DNA of 64,000 nt from Alphaproteobacteria bacterium (GTDB taxonomy: Bacteria; Pseudomonadota; Alphaproteobacteria; CAJXXZ01; 1604HC): positions 372,001-436,000 of the forward strand of contig CP060235.1 of assembly GCA_023898705.1 (NCBI GenBank), given 5' to 3'. Shown here piece after piece: positions 26,562 through 34,942 of this stretch; the stretch's first letter is position 1, and every line of letters starts with the position of its first letter. The notes beneath the pieces were generated by a model. The model was given only the letters and a program-made list of their open reading frames with translations. It was not told the origin of the DNA and did not search any database. A program made the translations under genes and the position numbers.

Positions 26562-26634
26562 GCCGAAATAGCTCAGTAGGTAGAGCACTTGATTCGTAAT
26601 CATGAGGCCGGGTGTTCGATTCACCTTTTCGGCA
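26562..26634 (+). tRNA. tRNA-Thr (CGT)
   Basis: A 73-base cloverleaf with fully paired acceptor arms GCCGAAA and TTTCGGC, a D arm GCTC/GAGC, a T loop TTCGATT and discriminator A. CCA is not encoded. The anticodon loop is TTCGTAA, giving CGT. The anticodon stem CTTGA/TCATG has one U-U mismatch at the second pair. The last base of the tRNA is also the A of an in-frame ATG of rppH. Confidence 0.93.
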
Positions 26635-26654
26635 TGTCAAAATTAGAAATATTT

Positions 26655-27101
26655 ATGTTGATATATGATGAAAATGTAGGGGTAGTACTAATAAAAGATA
26701 AATTAATTTTTGTCGGAAAAAGAAAAAAACAAGGGACTTGGCAAATGCCTCAAGGTAATGTAGATAGTCTTGAAAGTCCATTTGAAGCTGCGTCCAGAGA
26801 ACTTTATGAAGAAATTGGAGTTAGTAACGTAGAATGGGTAGGTGAGACCGGATGGAGATACTATAATTTTCCAGAATATGTGAAAAAACAGACATGTTTT
26901 GCTAACAAAAAAGGAAAAAAGCAAAAGTGGTTTTATGCATTATTGTATGAAGAGTGCACAATTAAGTTAGGCGACGAATTTTGTGATTATCAGTGGATAC
27001 AAGATGAGTGGATTCGTAAAAATATAATTGGTTTTAAAAGAAATGTTTATAACTATGTCTTTGATCATGAAATTTACCAAAGAATTAAATTCTCAAATTA
27101 G
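26655..27101 (+). CDS. rppH: RNA 5'-pyrophosphohydrolase RppH (Nudix)
   Basis: Removes pyrophosphate from 5'-triphosphate RNA and starts RNase E-dependent decay. The Nudix box is complete: GNVDSLESPFEAASRELYEE plus IGV, fitting G-x5-E-x7-REuxEExGu. QGTWQMPQG before the box and WFYALLYEE after it are RppH-like. The frame is open through tRNA-Thr, but a start inside the tRNA is not acceptable. The ATG at 26655 (MLIYDENVGVVLI) matches the family N-terminus; an ATG at 26634 would share the tRNA's last base. No Shine-Dalgarno site is seen. Confidence 0.93.
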   Translation: MLIYDENVGVVLIKDKLIFVGKRKKQGTWQMPQGNVDSLESPFEAASRELYEEIGVSNVEWVGETGWRYYNFPEYVKKQTCFANKKGKKQKWFYALLYEECTIKLGDEFCDYQWIQDEWIRKNIIGFKRNVYNYVFDHEIYQRIKFSN

Positions 27102-27198
27102 CTTAATAGTTCATCAGAGTCAATTTTACGTCAAAACTAATCCCTCTTACTGTATATTTATTGACATTTATGTAAAATCTTTTATCATGGTATTTGTT

Positions 27199-27281
27199 GC
27201 CTCTGTGGCGGAATGGTAGACGCGGCAGACTCAAAATCTGCTGTCCTTATGGATGTGAGAGTTCGAATCTCTCCGGGGGTA
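27199..27281 (+). tRNA. tRNA-Leu (CAA)
   Basis: An 83-base class II tRNA with a long variable arm. The anticodon stem-loop is GCAGA, CTCAAAA, TCTGC, so the anticodon is CAA. Acceptor strands GCCTCTG and CGGGGGT pair with two G-U wobbles, including the first pair. The discriminator is A and CCA is not encoded. Confidence 0.95.
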
Positions 27282-27428
27282 CTTCAAGGTGACTACAGCT
27301 TAATTTAATTTTCACTTTTCTTAATTTATTTTATAACTTTGTGCTTATTAGTTTAATAAACTGTTTTTCAATAGTGAGATCGATACCAGTTTTATTAACA
27401 CAAATAATACTCAATTGAATTCAAGCAT

Positions 27429-27998
27429 TTATCGACTGTGTTGATTTTTGTTGGCTGCATTTTTGAGTATTTTTATATCATAAGCTATTTTTTTATGATT
27501 TGTTTCTAAGAAGGCACAAGATACTTCAGTATTTTCTTCGAAATCGCTTATAGCAATGGAGGATTTTCTAAGTAAAGTTCCGGACACAAATATATCTGAA
27601 CTCCCATCACTAATAAATCCGTAATCACAAGCTATATTAAACCATTTTACTGAACCAATTACAGAGGTCAATTCTCTAAGATTGATATCTTTTCTGGTAC
27701 AGCTATGAATTTTTACAACTTCTGGTTTTTGCATGTGTCCATGTTGTTTTACTGTGCACTCTAAAATATCTCCATATAATAGATTAGATCTAATGCCACA
27801 TTCCTGAATAGTGGAAATATGTATAAAAATATCTTCATTCACTGTTTCAGAAAATAAAAAACCATACCCACACTTATGCTTAAACCATTTCACTATACAA
27901 GTCACTTCTAGCAAAGCAGAATCATCACAGGATGGTAAAGGATTATCATTCGCTAAATTTTTTTGTAAGTTTTGTATATTGTGTTTTAAAAAATGCAT
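27429..27998 (-). CDS. Tandem cold-shock-domain protein
   Basis: Single-stranded nucleic-acid-binding protein (RNA chaperone or antiterminator type). Two cold-shock domains are visible. The first, near residues 32-90, has VKWFKHKCGYGFLF (RNP1) and DIFIHIS (RNP2). The second, near 113-175, has VKWFNIACDYGFIS and DIFVSGT, where the RNP2 histidine is lost. Double-domain Csp proteins are typical of alphaproteobacteria such as Caulobacter. A strong AGGAGG precedes the ATG. The 30-residue N-terminus before the first domain is unrelated to the family. Confidence 0.92.
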   Translation of the reverse strand: MHFLKHNIQNLQKNLANDNPLPSCDDSALLEVTCIVKWFKHKCGYGFLFSETVNEDIFIHISTIQECGIRSNLLYGDILECTVKQHGHMQKPEVVKIHSCTRKDINLRELTSVIGSVKWFNIACDYGFISDGSSDIFVSGTLLRKSSIAISDFEENTEVSCAFLETNHKKIAYDIKILKNAANKNQHSR

Positions 27999-28071
27999 CC
28001 AACCTCCTAATGATAAAATAATCCTTCAATAATCATTATACTAATTTCACAATAACATAAACAAATCAATT

Positions 28072-28145
28072 TGGCTGGGAGACCTGGATTCGAACCAAGA
28101 TTACCTGATCCAGAGTCAAGTGTTCTACCCTTAAACTATCTCCCA
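28072..28145 (-). tRNA. tRNA-Gln (CTG), CCA encoded
   Basis: Read on the minus strand: acceptor TGGGAGA pairs with TCTCCCA, anticodon loop CTCTGGA (anticodon CTG), T arm GGTTCGAATCC, discriminator G. It is followed by CCA in the DNA, the only one of the nine tRNAs here with an encoded CCA. Confidence 0.95.
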
Positions 28146-28713
28146 ATTAGTCAATGATAATTTAAATTTTCCAGGAGTACAATATAGATGAATCCACCCT
28201 GTTTATCTATATACGTATGAAGTTATCCTTATCAATGGAAAGGTTAGCAAGTAAAATATTTATATATATTAAGTAAAACTCTGAATAACAAGAACTGTTT
28301 ATCAGATATTATCGTTCAAATTTTATAGATAAATCAAATTAATTAGTTTGACAAATAGCCGACTTATTAATACGCATCAAATTTTACAAATAATAGTCTG
28401 ATATTATTCTGAATGGTTCAGAATAAGTGAAAAGAAATGGGCCATATAGACGATAAACAACATTTATTTTAGACAGATGCACACATTTATACAAAATAAT
28501 TAACAAAGTTATCACTGTATCTATTGAAAAACATGATAGCAAGAAAATAGCTGGAAGAACAAAAATCTTCCCTGACTAAAATAACATTCACGATAGCCAA
28601 ACTAGATGAGATTGATAGATTGATAAGTACTAACAAGCAACATCATCCCAACGAGGAACCCAACTGGCATACTTCTGTATCATACCAATATGCTTGAAAT
28701 GTCAAATCTAAAA
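28146..28713. other. 568-base stretch without a recognisable gene
   Basis: Between tRNA-Gln and rpmA I see no convincing reading frame on either strand, and no signature of RNase P RNA, tmRNA or SRP RNA. It contains a perfect palindrome at 28404-28426 (arms TTATTCTGAA and TTCAGAATAA around tgg) and a weaker stem at 28553-28571 (GGAAGA with TCTTCC). It may be decayed gene sequence or hold a small RNA. Confidence 0.6.
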
Positions 28714-28983
28714 TTAATTTTGATTTTCGTCGAAATTAGCTAGTACAGAGACAAATCTTTTATTTCTTCGCCTGTGGAACTCAACAACTCCTTCTACTTT
28801 TGAAAACAAAGTATGATCGGTTCCCATACCAACGTTACTGCCAGGGAAGAACTTAGTTCCTCTTTGTCTGACTATTATATGACCAGGAAATACAAACTGA
28901 CCACCAAACTCCTTGACACCAAGTCTCCTACCGGCAGAATCTCTGCCGTTTTTAGTTTTACCACCAGACGCATTTTTTGACAT
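28714..28983 (-). CDS. rpmA: 50S ribosomal protein L27
   Basis: Ribosomal protein at the peptidyl-transferase centre. The sequence KNASGGKTKNGRDSAGRRLGVKEFGG, split by the usual pattern, and IIVRQRGTKFFPGSNVGMG identify L27; length 89 aa. No cleavable N-terminal extension of the Firmicutes type is present. It lies six bases downstream of rplU on the minus strand, the standard rplU-rpmA pair. Confidence 0.97.
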   Translation of the reverse strand: MSKNASGGKTKNGRDSAGRRLGVKEFGGQFVFPGHIIVRQRGTKFFPGSNVGMGTDHTLFSKVEGVVEFHRRRNKRFVSVLANFDENQN

Positions 28984-28989
28984 CTTACA

Positions 28990-29283
28990 TTACTCCTTTC
29001 CGTTTAAACTCAAAATTTTAAGAAGGGTAAATCCCTGCCTATGAGTATTGAATTTTCTGCTGTTGTGTCTTCTGATTTTCTTGAAAACTATTACTTTTCC
29101 AGTTCTATCATGCTTCACAACCTCAGCTTTTACAGATCTTGTTTTGCCAGTAGACTTAGCTAGGATACACTCCAAGTCCAAAGTATCCCCCTCTTTTAAA
29201 TCTAGGGAGTTGCTTCTTACGTAGTCGCCCTCTTTAACAAAATACTGATGACCTTTTAATTGAATCACAGCGTGTACATTCAT
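28990..29283 (-). CDS. rplU: 50S ribosomal protein L21
   Basis: 23S rRNA-binding protein, 97 aa. The conserved N-terminus is MNVHAVIQLKGHQYFVKEGD (family: M-A-VI--GGKQY-V--GD). KIRRHNSRKFNTHRQGFTLLKI matches the C-terminal KRRK--RK--GHRQ--T-IKI. The frame is open 36 codons further upstream, but that extension would run into the leader of the divergent serS gene and has no family match, so the ATG at 29283 is used. It forms an operon with rpmA. Confidence 0.95.
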   Translation of the reverse strand: MNVHAVIQLKGHQYFVKEGDYVRSNSLDLKEGDTLDLECILAKSTGKTRSVKAEVVKHDRTGKVIVFKKIRRHNSRKFNTHRQGFTLLKILSLNGKE

Positions 29284-29347
29284 AAGAAGATTATGATTTA
29301 TGTTGTAAAATATGTCAATGAAAAAACTTTTGGTATAGAATGTTTTT

Positions 29348-30556
29348 ATGTTAGATTTGTCGTGGATTAGGAATAATGTTGAATCTTTCAAATATAATTT
29401 GACGGTCAGGAATTATGATGTTCACTGTGTCGATGAAATACTTGCATTGGATGAAGAAAGAAAAAAAATTGTTACGGAACTTAATAAGCTGAGGGAAATG
29501 GCAAACTTAGCTGCAAAAGAGAAGAAGATTATTCCAGGAAAAGCTTTAAAGGAACAGATTAAAGTTTTAAATTGTGAAGAGGTTGCCATTGTCAAGAAAT
29601 TAAATGACTTTTTGTTACGAATTCCTAATGTAATATCGGACAAATCTCCAATAGGTAAAGATAGTTCAGAAAACAAGGAAATTAAAGTTTTTGGTGAAAC
29701 TTGTAAAAGACAGTTGAGCCATGATGTGATAATGGATAAGTCTGGATTACAAGAAAACACAAAGGAATTGTCAGGTTCCAGGTTTGTTGCGTTGAGAGGT
29801 TTTATGGCAAGGCTAGAATTTGCTTTATGCTCCTGGATGTTTAACCACAATGTGCAGGCTGGATTTGATCCTGTATCTGTGCCGTTTATAGTAAATAAAA
29901 GTGCTCTTTATAACTCAGGTCAATTACCTAAATTTGAAGATGAATTTTTTTCTTTTGATGATAAAGCTTTAATTCCTACTGGAGAAGTTCCATTAGTCAA
30001 CATAGTGGAAAATAAAAATTTTGACGTGAGTAAGCTTCCGATTAGAATGACAACATTAAGTAGTTGTTTTAGAAAAGAAGCTGGATCTGCTGGTAGGGAT
30101 ACTAAAGGATTGATTAGATTACATCAATTTCAAAAAGTAGAGATAGTATCGGTCGTACATCCAGACGAATCTGAACAAGAGCATTTGTTTTTGCTCAATC
30201 ATAGTGAGATGATGTTGCAAAAGTTGGGGCTTCCTTATAGAGTACTTGAGTTATGTTCAGGAGATATGGGTTTTACTGCTCATAGACAATTTGATTTGGA
30301 AGTATGGATGGGTGGTTCTGATAAATACGTAGAAGTTGCAAGTTGTTCTAATTGTACTGATTTTCAAGCTAGAAGAATGAATGCTAAAGTCACAAGTGGG
30401 AATACAAAAGTGTTTTTACATACTCTCAATTGTTCCGCATTGCCAATTGGCAGAACTCTAGCAGCTATTATAGAAAACAATACGGTTGATGGAATTTTTA
30501 CTGTTCCAAAAGTACTTGTTGATTATATTGGAGTGGAGACTTATAAATGGTTTTAA
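29348..30556 (+). CDS. serS: Seryl-tRNA synthetase
   Basis: Class II synthetase charging tRNA-Ser. An N-terminal coiled-coil arm (residues about 25-105) is followed by the catalytic domain. Motif 2 is FRKEAGSAGRDTKGLIRLHQF and motif 3 is HTLNCSALPIGRTLAAIIEN. Motif 3 has Cys and Ala-Leu-Pro where most enzymes have Gly-Ser-Gly-Leu-Ala. At 402 aa it is slightly short (usually about 425). It is divergent from rplU and overlaps the next gene by ten bases. Confidence 0.97.
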   Translation: MLDLSWIRNNVESFKYNLTVRNYDVHCVDEILALDEERKKIVTELNKLREMANLAAKEKKIIPGKALKEQIKVLNCEEVAIVKKLNDFLLRIPNVISDKSPIGKDSSENKEIKVFGETCKRQLSHDVIMDKSGLQENTKELSGSRFVALRGFMARLEFALCSWMFNHNVQAGFDPVSVPFIVNKSALYNSGQLPKFEDEFFSFDDKALIPTGEVPLVNIVENKNFDVSKLPIRMTTLSSCFRKEAGSAGRDTKGLIRLHQFQKVEIVSVVHPDESEQEHLFLLNHSEMMLQKLGLPYRVLELCSGDMGFTAHRQFDLEVWMGGSDKYVEVASCSNCTDFQARRMNAKVTSGNTKVFLHTLNCSALPIGRTLAAIIENNTVDGIFTVPKVLVDYIGVETYKWF

Positions 30557-31356
30557 AATTTTATAGAAATATTTTGATTGCATTTTTCTTATTGAGCGGA
30601 TGTGATAAGGGAGAAGTACATACTATTATTGTGAAGGAGAATGAAACTTTAGATTCGATATGTGAGAAGTATAACGTAACTAAAGACCACATTATGAAAA
30701 AAAACCAATTGACTGATTCTGCTGTATTAAAGCCAGGTCAGGTATTGAAATTTTCTAATGTAGAAAAAAAGAGAAAGATAATAAACAAAACTGATGATGA
30801 TTATGATGAACCAAAACTTAAAATTGATTTCTCTAAAGCTAATATAAGTGAGGCTGAAGAAAACAAGACTAACTTGCCAGAGGACACTTTTTTTTCTGAA
30901 GAGTTGAAAGAGGAAATCAAAAATCAGATCGATCAAATTGCACAAAAATCAAATTTAGCGGAAAAAACTGAGGAGATTAATAGTTCTGAAGTAAGTAAGC
31001 CTAAGGTGGTTTTATCTTTTCCTACCCCTGGAGGAAAGATAGATAAAAGCAGGCCATTTTCTAATAAGCATGTTAACCGTCAAGAAGGTTCGTTTATAAT
31101 ATATTCAGGAGATGTGTTAGCTGTTTTTAATGGTGAAATAGTTTTTGTGGACTATAAAAATTCATCCGTATATATTAAAAATGATTCCGGCTGGGTGGTT
31201 ACATACCGTAATCTAGATACCATCGTAGTAGCTAAGGGGGATACATTATCCAATGGTGAAAAGATTGGTACATCGGCAGATGAAATTTTTGTAAGAGTAT
31301 GGAATGGTACGACTTATTTGGATCCTGAATTGGTTTTTAGTAAAAGTGTTAAATAA
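30547..31356 (+). CDS. NlpD-like lipoprotein with LysM and degenerate LytM domain
   Basis: Probable outer-membrane lipoprotein that activates cell-wall amidases at the septum. The lipobox LLSG-C19 follows a short hydrophobic segment. Residues about 24-72 form a LysM domain (HTIIVKENETLDSICEKYNV, LKPGQVLKF). A charged linker follows, and residues about 170-265 resemble an M23/LytM domain. The zinc-ligand histidines are missing: the usual HGN-W-T-YAHL reads NDSGWVVTYRNL. That is what is expected of non-catalytic activators such as NlpD and EnvC. The ATG lies inside the end of serS; the order serS then (surE-pcm-)nlpD is conserved in alphaproteobacteria. Confidence 0.8.
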   Translation: MVLKFYRNILIAFFLLSGCDKGEVHTIIVKENETLDSICEKYNVTKDHIMKKNQLTDSAVLKPGQVLKFSNVEKKRKIINKTDDDYDEPKLKIDFSKANISEAEENKTNLPEDTFFSEELKEEIKNQIDQIAQKSNLAEKTEEINSSEVSKPKVVLSFPTPGGKIDKSRPFSNKHVNRQEGSFIIYSGDVLAVFNGEIVFVDYKNSSVYIKNDSGWVVTYRNLDTIVVAKGDTLSNGEKIGTSADEIFVRVWNGTTYLDPELVFSKSVK

Positions 31357-31387
31357 CCTGTTTGAAAGTGAGAGCTTCTAAAGCGCA

Positions 31388-31885
31388 TTATAGTATATTG
31401 TAATTAGATAGGAGTAGATATGGATTTTTCTCTGTTCCAGATTTGATGATAAATTGCTTGCCAGACTGATCTATAAATTTTCTATAGTTTATAAATTGAG
31501 TAGATGCTTGTGACAGTTCATCTTTGTTCATCTTTTTAAGTACTATCCATTCTATAGAGAACTTGTGTTTAAATCCATTTTTTTTGATTGCAGAGAATAT
31601 CTTCAACCTTTTAGTCATCACTTGTTTTAAAATATTTTCAGCTTCTATTATAGTTTCTGGTGGTTTGAAGTAATTTCTTCCTTGGTTCAAAAAAGTTAGT
31701 ATATGGAAATCTGATGTATCTTTTAGTGATGAAAAAATAGATGTAATTAATTGATGCGGATTTAGACTTGATTTGTGTAATAAATTAGGACGCCAATTGA
31801 TAAATTCCACTGTCTTTTTTGACTTGCAACTGATCTGATCTTGTAAATGAATATCCCAAGATGGAATATTTAGTCTAAACGTCAT
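31388..31885 (-). CDS. Conserved-looking protein of unknown function (165 aa)
   Basis: Not recognised. The protein has no signal peptide or membrane helix and mixes beta-type and helical stretches (AENILKQVMTKRLKIFSAIKK, FSIEWIVLKKMN). It looks soluble and basic. It lies 38 bases downstream of a 73-aa gene on the same strand and is convergent with the NlpD-like gene, with 31 bases between. The compact arrangement supports a real gene, but no function can be proposed. Confidence 0.6.
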   Translation of the reverse strand: MTFRLNIPSWDIHLQDQISCKSKKTVEFINWRPNLLHKSSLNPHQLITSIFSSLKDTSDFHILTFLNQGRNYFKPPETIIEAENILKQVMTKRLKIFSAIKKNGFKHKFSIEWIVLKKMNKDELSQASTQFINYRKFIDQSGKQFIIKSGTEKNPYLLLSNYNIL

Positions 31886-31923
31886 TATCCTAAGTATACT
31901 GGTTTTAATTATATATAAGTAGA

Positions 31924-32145
31924 CTATTTTTTTATTTTAAGGTGATTTTTTATTTGAGAAAGTAATAGTTTTAAATTTTCAATAGAAATATTAGATAAGT
32001 CAACTACATTATTTTTTTGTTGAAAAAATCCATTACATTTTCCAATCATTTCTTGTATTTTAATAGCAGAGTTAAGTAGATTATTTTTCATAGCTTTTTG
32101 AAGCAAAATTTTCAATTCTTCTATGAATGTTTCTTTTGTTTTCAT
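31924..32145 (-). CDS. Small protein of unknown function (73 aa)
   Basis: Basic, mostly helical protein. The stretch LLNSAIKIQEMIGKCNGFF weakly resembles the A-x-AA---LGK--G-F pattern of phage DNA-packaging (small terminase) proteins, but nothing else around it is phage-like and I do not assign that role. Two ATGs are in tandem. The second (32145) has GGAGG at 32150-32154 with four bases between and is preferred over 32148, which would be one base away. It precedes the 165-aa gene in a two-gene unit. Confidence 0.6.
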   Translation of the reverse strand: MKTKETFIEELKILLQKAMKNNLLNSAIKIQEMIGKCNGFFQQKNNVVDLSNISIENLKLLLSQIKNHLKIKK

Positions 32146-32221
32146 CATGCCTCCAATAATAGTTTCGCATTTTCAAATAAATAAAAACAAATAAATTAAT
32201 AATATACTGTTTGAAATATAA

Positions 32222-32242
32222 AAGCAAGCGGAGCTCTTGCTT
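32222..32242. repeat. Inverted repeat upstream of the two small unknown genes
   Basis: AAGCAAG at 32222-32228 pairs with CTTGCTT at 32236-32242 around seven bases. It lies in the 250-base divergent region between the 73-aa gene (minus) and the 739-aa gene (plus), where both promoters should be. It could be an operator; there is no T-run for a terminator. Confidence 0.3.
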
Positions 32243-32395
32243 GACGAATAACTGTATAGCAAAACAGATTCACAACCATGCCTTCACATGCATTATAATC
32301 AAGATTAAGTTATTTTGTTAATATGTTGTTTACCTATTATTAAGTGTTAGTCAATTCTTTTTCTTTAAACTTGTAAAAAATGGGGGAAATTAATA

Positions 32396-34615
32396 ATGAA
32401 TAGAAAACTATTTTTAGCTCTTATGTCCGTTGGATATTTAAGTAATAGTAATATAAATGCTGCGAAAATAGATCAAGTTGGGGTTTTGTTTAATCAAAAG
32501 GTTGACTGGGTTACAGGCGCTAATACTGATCAAGAAAAAGCAGATCAATCAGAAATTATGAAAGATTTTAATGCTGAAGCTGCATATAAAGCATGTTTGT
32601 TAGGAAGATGTTTATTGCCTACAGTGCTAGGATCGAAGCCTATGTTAACTTTTATAGCAGACACTCTTGAAAGTCAGGATTATTACGCTTTGTTTAAGCA
32701 AGTAGGAAAAAAAATTCTAGCTATAGCATTAGATAGAGATGGTAATTTTATTACAAATGAAGCATTTCTTCATTCATTAATTGCAAGAGCTAAGAAAGGT
32801 TTTACTCAAGTATTTAGAATTAGCAAGCAAAAATATGCTGATGATAGAGTGGTGTTGGATTGTTTGCTAGGCTATAAGAAAGCTAGTAAGTATTTTCAAA
32901 TGAAGTTCACTGAAGAATTAGTACCTGATTTTGATAAATTACAAAGCGAAATCTTGCCATGTCTTAAGTTTTACAAGGATTTTTATGCTATAACAGATAG
33001 TGCATTGCCTTCTATTGATGTAGTAATAGACAGGATTAAGAATAACCTGTATGAATCAGCATCAAATGCTTCCAGTGTTGGATCTCCTAATTCTAAATCT
33101 CTTTTAGACTTTGACACAAGTTCTATTCAGAGCAGTCCATCAGGTAAGGAAGTGAATGCTTTGGATAATGCAAGTCAAGCAGGAGCTGTAAAAACAGATG
33201 ATGTTGGTATGTCTAAGACGTCTTCTTCTGAGTCAGTTGATTCTCAATTAGGAGTAAAGTCAGTTAACAGTAATAGTTCTCCAGAAGTAGATACAGCTAT
33301 TGTAGGAGAACTAAACATTTTGCAAAACAGGGCACTTGCAACTTCAAGTAGCACAAAAATTTCCGAAACTAAAACAGTGCTCACTGAAGGAAGCGAAACA
33401 ACTAGAGAAGGATTTACTTTGCAAAGAACTTATTCTGCAAATCCTACAACTCAAGGTTTAACATCAAGTAATAATAGTTTAATTGGTAATTCTGACAATA
33501 CTGCAAGTCCAAAAAGAGTATCATTTTCAGGTACTAGCATTTTGCCTTTTGGGCCAAATGATTCGTCATCAGAGAGTTTGAATGGTGAAAATAAAACACA
33601 GAACACTGATAGTACCTTGCCAAGCCCAGCACATATAACAAACCAAGGTGAACTGCTTAAAACTTCACGCACAATTAAAACCAATGACGTAAGTGACCCT
33701 GCTGATTTGACTTACAATCAGTTTGCTTTGAATGGATTTAAAGTAGAGTCTAGGGTGAAGGATCTAGCAGATATATTTAATAATTTGCATTATAGTACGG
33801 ATAAATTTTCTGCATTGAAATTATGGTGTGAAAAGCATGGTCGTTCACTTTCAGATTTTGATAAAATTGTTAACGAAAAAACGATAAATAAGTTTAGTAA
33901 TGAAATGCTTGCTAGAATTGTAGTTGGTTCAAATAAAGATTTTGCTGAATTACTCAGAAATGCAGGTGAAAAAGGTATGGGTAGATATGGATTGCTACAT
34001 CATAATGCAAATGGATCTAAAACTTTCCAATTGCATATTCACGAAAACTTGAATAAAAACATATTAGATTTATTGTTTAAAATTAACCCTGAATTTAAGA
34101 TACTGTTAAATTCTCACAATAATCAATTGGGCTACTTGCTAATTCACGTTGCTAAAGATAGTAAGCATAAGAATAGCTTAGTAACTCCGTTAAGAGATGG
34201 AAAATACTTGCATCCATTTATGAATTCATCTTTTGATAATTTGTTAAAAATGTACAATGATAAAAATGATGGAGTAGAGTTCTTGCCATGTTTTGTAAAT
34301 ATAGAAGATATTCTTCCTGAGCAAAATGAAGATGAAATTAGAATGATTTTGAATGATGGGACTGTAACACAATTAGGTAAAATTACAAACTTGTTTAGCT
34401 ACTTTTCTAAGTTTAAAACAGCAAGTCCAGTTGTTGGTACACACCTTGATATCAATATGGAATTCCATGCATATTTGGTAGATAAGTTTAATATTAATGT
34501 AGCTGGTGAGGATAATTTTTACAACTTGCGAGAAATGGGAATTCTGAGCCTAATGGAAAAATGGTTGAGAACTGCAAATATATACAAAGACGATAACTTG
34601 AATACTTTGTTATAG
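32396..34615 (+). CDS. Large secreted protein of unknown function (739 aa)
   Basis: Not recognised. The N-terminus MNRKLFLALMSVGYLSNSNINAA is a signal peptide. Residues about 25-220 look folded and helical (AYKACLLGRCLLPTVLGSK). Residues about 225-435 are low-complexity and rich in Ser, Thr and Asn, with several SP pairs. Residues about 440-739 form a second folded domain (ADIFNNLHYSTDKFSALKL, LLHHNANGSKTFQLHIHEN, NKNILDLLFKIN). No catalytic motif is evident. GGGGGAAA lies upstream of the ATG. Two domains joined by a long disordered linker behind a signal peptide suggest a surface or host-directed protein; this is inference only. Confidence 0.75.
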   Translation: MNRKLFLALMSVGYLSNSNINAAKIDQVGVLFNQKVDWVTGANTDQEKADQSEIMKDFNAEAAYKACLLGRCLLPTVLGSKPMLTFIADTLESQDYYALFKQVGKKILAIALDRDGNFITNEAFLHSLIARAKKGFTQVFRISKQKYADDRVVLDCLLGYKKASKYFQMKFTEELVPDFDKLQSEILPCLKFYKDFYAITDSALPSIDVVIDRIKNNLYESASNASSVGSPNSKSLLDFDTSSIQSSPSGKEVNALDNASQAGAVKTDDVGMSKTSSSESVDSQLGVKSVNSNSSPEVDTAIVGELNILQNRALATSSSTKISETKTVLTEGSETTREGFTLQRTYSANPTTQGLTSSNNSLIGNSDNTASPKRVSFSGTSILPFGPNDSSSESLNGENKTQNTDSTLPSPAHITNQGELLKTSRTIKTNDVSDPADLTYNQFALNGFKVESRVKDLADIFNNLHYSTDKFSALKLWCEKHGRSLSDFDKIVNEKTINKFSNEMLARIVVGSNKDFAELLRNAGEKGMGRYGLLHHNANGSKTFQLHIHENLNKNILDLLFKINPEFKILLNSHNNQLGYLLIHVAKDSKHKNSLVTPLRDGKYLHPFMNSSFDNLLKMYNDKNDGVEFLPCFVNIEDILPEQNEDEIRMILNDGTVTQLGKITNLFSYFSKFKTASPVVGTHLDINMEFHAYLVDKFNINVAGEDNFYNLREMGILSLMEKWLRTANIYKDDNLNTLL

Positions 34616-34671
34616 CATAACAACTCAACGTATCTGTTTAGCTGGCTCCAATCCATAACTTAATTAGGCAG

Positions 34672-34687
34672 AGATCAATATTGATCT
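34672..34687. repeat. Perfect 16-bp palindrome after the 739-aa gene
   Basis: AGATCAATATTGATCT is fully self-complementary and is followed by tacattttta. It is 57 bases after the stop of the 739-aa gene and before tRNA-Phe. It may be part of a weak terminator or a protein-binding site. Confidence 0.35.
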
Positions 34688-34848
34688 TACATTTTTACGA
34701 TAAAAATATATTTATATTCAATAGTTTTTATATGTTAATTACAGAATTTAACCACAGATTTAGTTTGCTTTTATTTTATATAAAAATGATGCATGCACTA
34801 AAAAAAGTATGGACTTTTAACCAATTTATACATAAAATAAATTTTGTA

Positions 34849-34921
34849 GCCTAGATAGCTCAGTAGGTAGAGCAGTAGATTGAAGATCTACGTGTCGCTG
34901 GTTCGATTCCGGCTCTGGGCA
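34849..34921 (+). tRNA. tRNA-Phe (GAA)
   Basis: A 73-base cloverleaf. Acceptor GCCTAGA pairs with TCTGGGC, the anticodon stem-loop is GTAGA, TTGAAGA, TCTAC, the T loop is TTCGATT and the discriminator A. CCA is not encoded. rpmG follows after 21 bases on the same strand. Confidence 0.97.
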
Positions 34922-34942
34922 TAAAGTTTTAATAGGAGTTTT

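Noticed and set aside
26589..26654. Longer start for rppH running through tRNA-Thr
   Set aside because: The extension translates the tRNA and has no family match; the ATG at 26655 gives the normal RppH N-terminus.
28146..28713. RNase P RNA, tmRNA or SRP RNA in the long gap
   Set aside because: None of their core sequence signatures could be found on either strand by eye.
29284..29391. 36-codon N-terminal extension of L21
   Set aside because: It overlaps the 5' end of serS on the other strand and no L21 has such an extension; MNVHAVIQ is the family start.
31924..32145. Small terminase subunit or phage remnant
   Set aside because: Only one short helix pattern is similar; no large terminase, portal or capsid gene is near.
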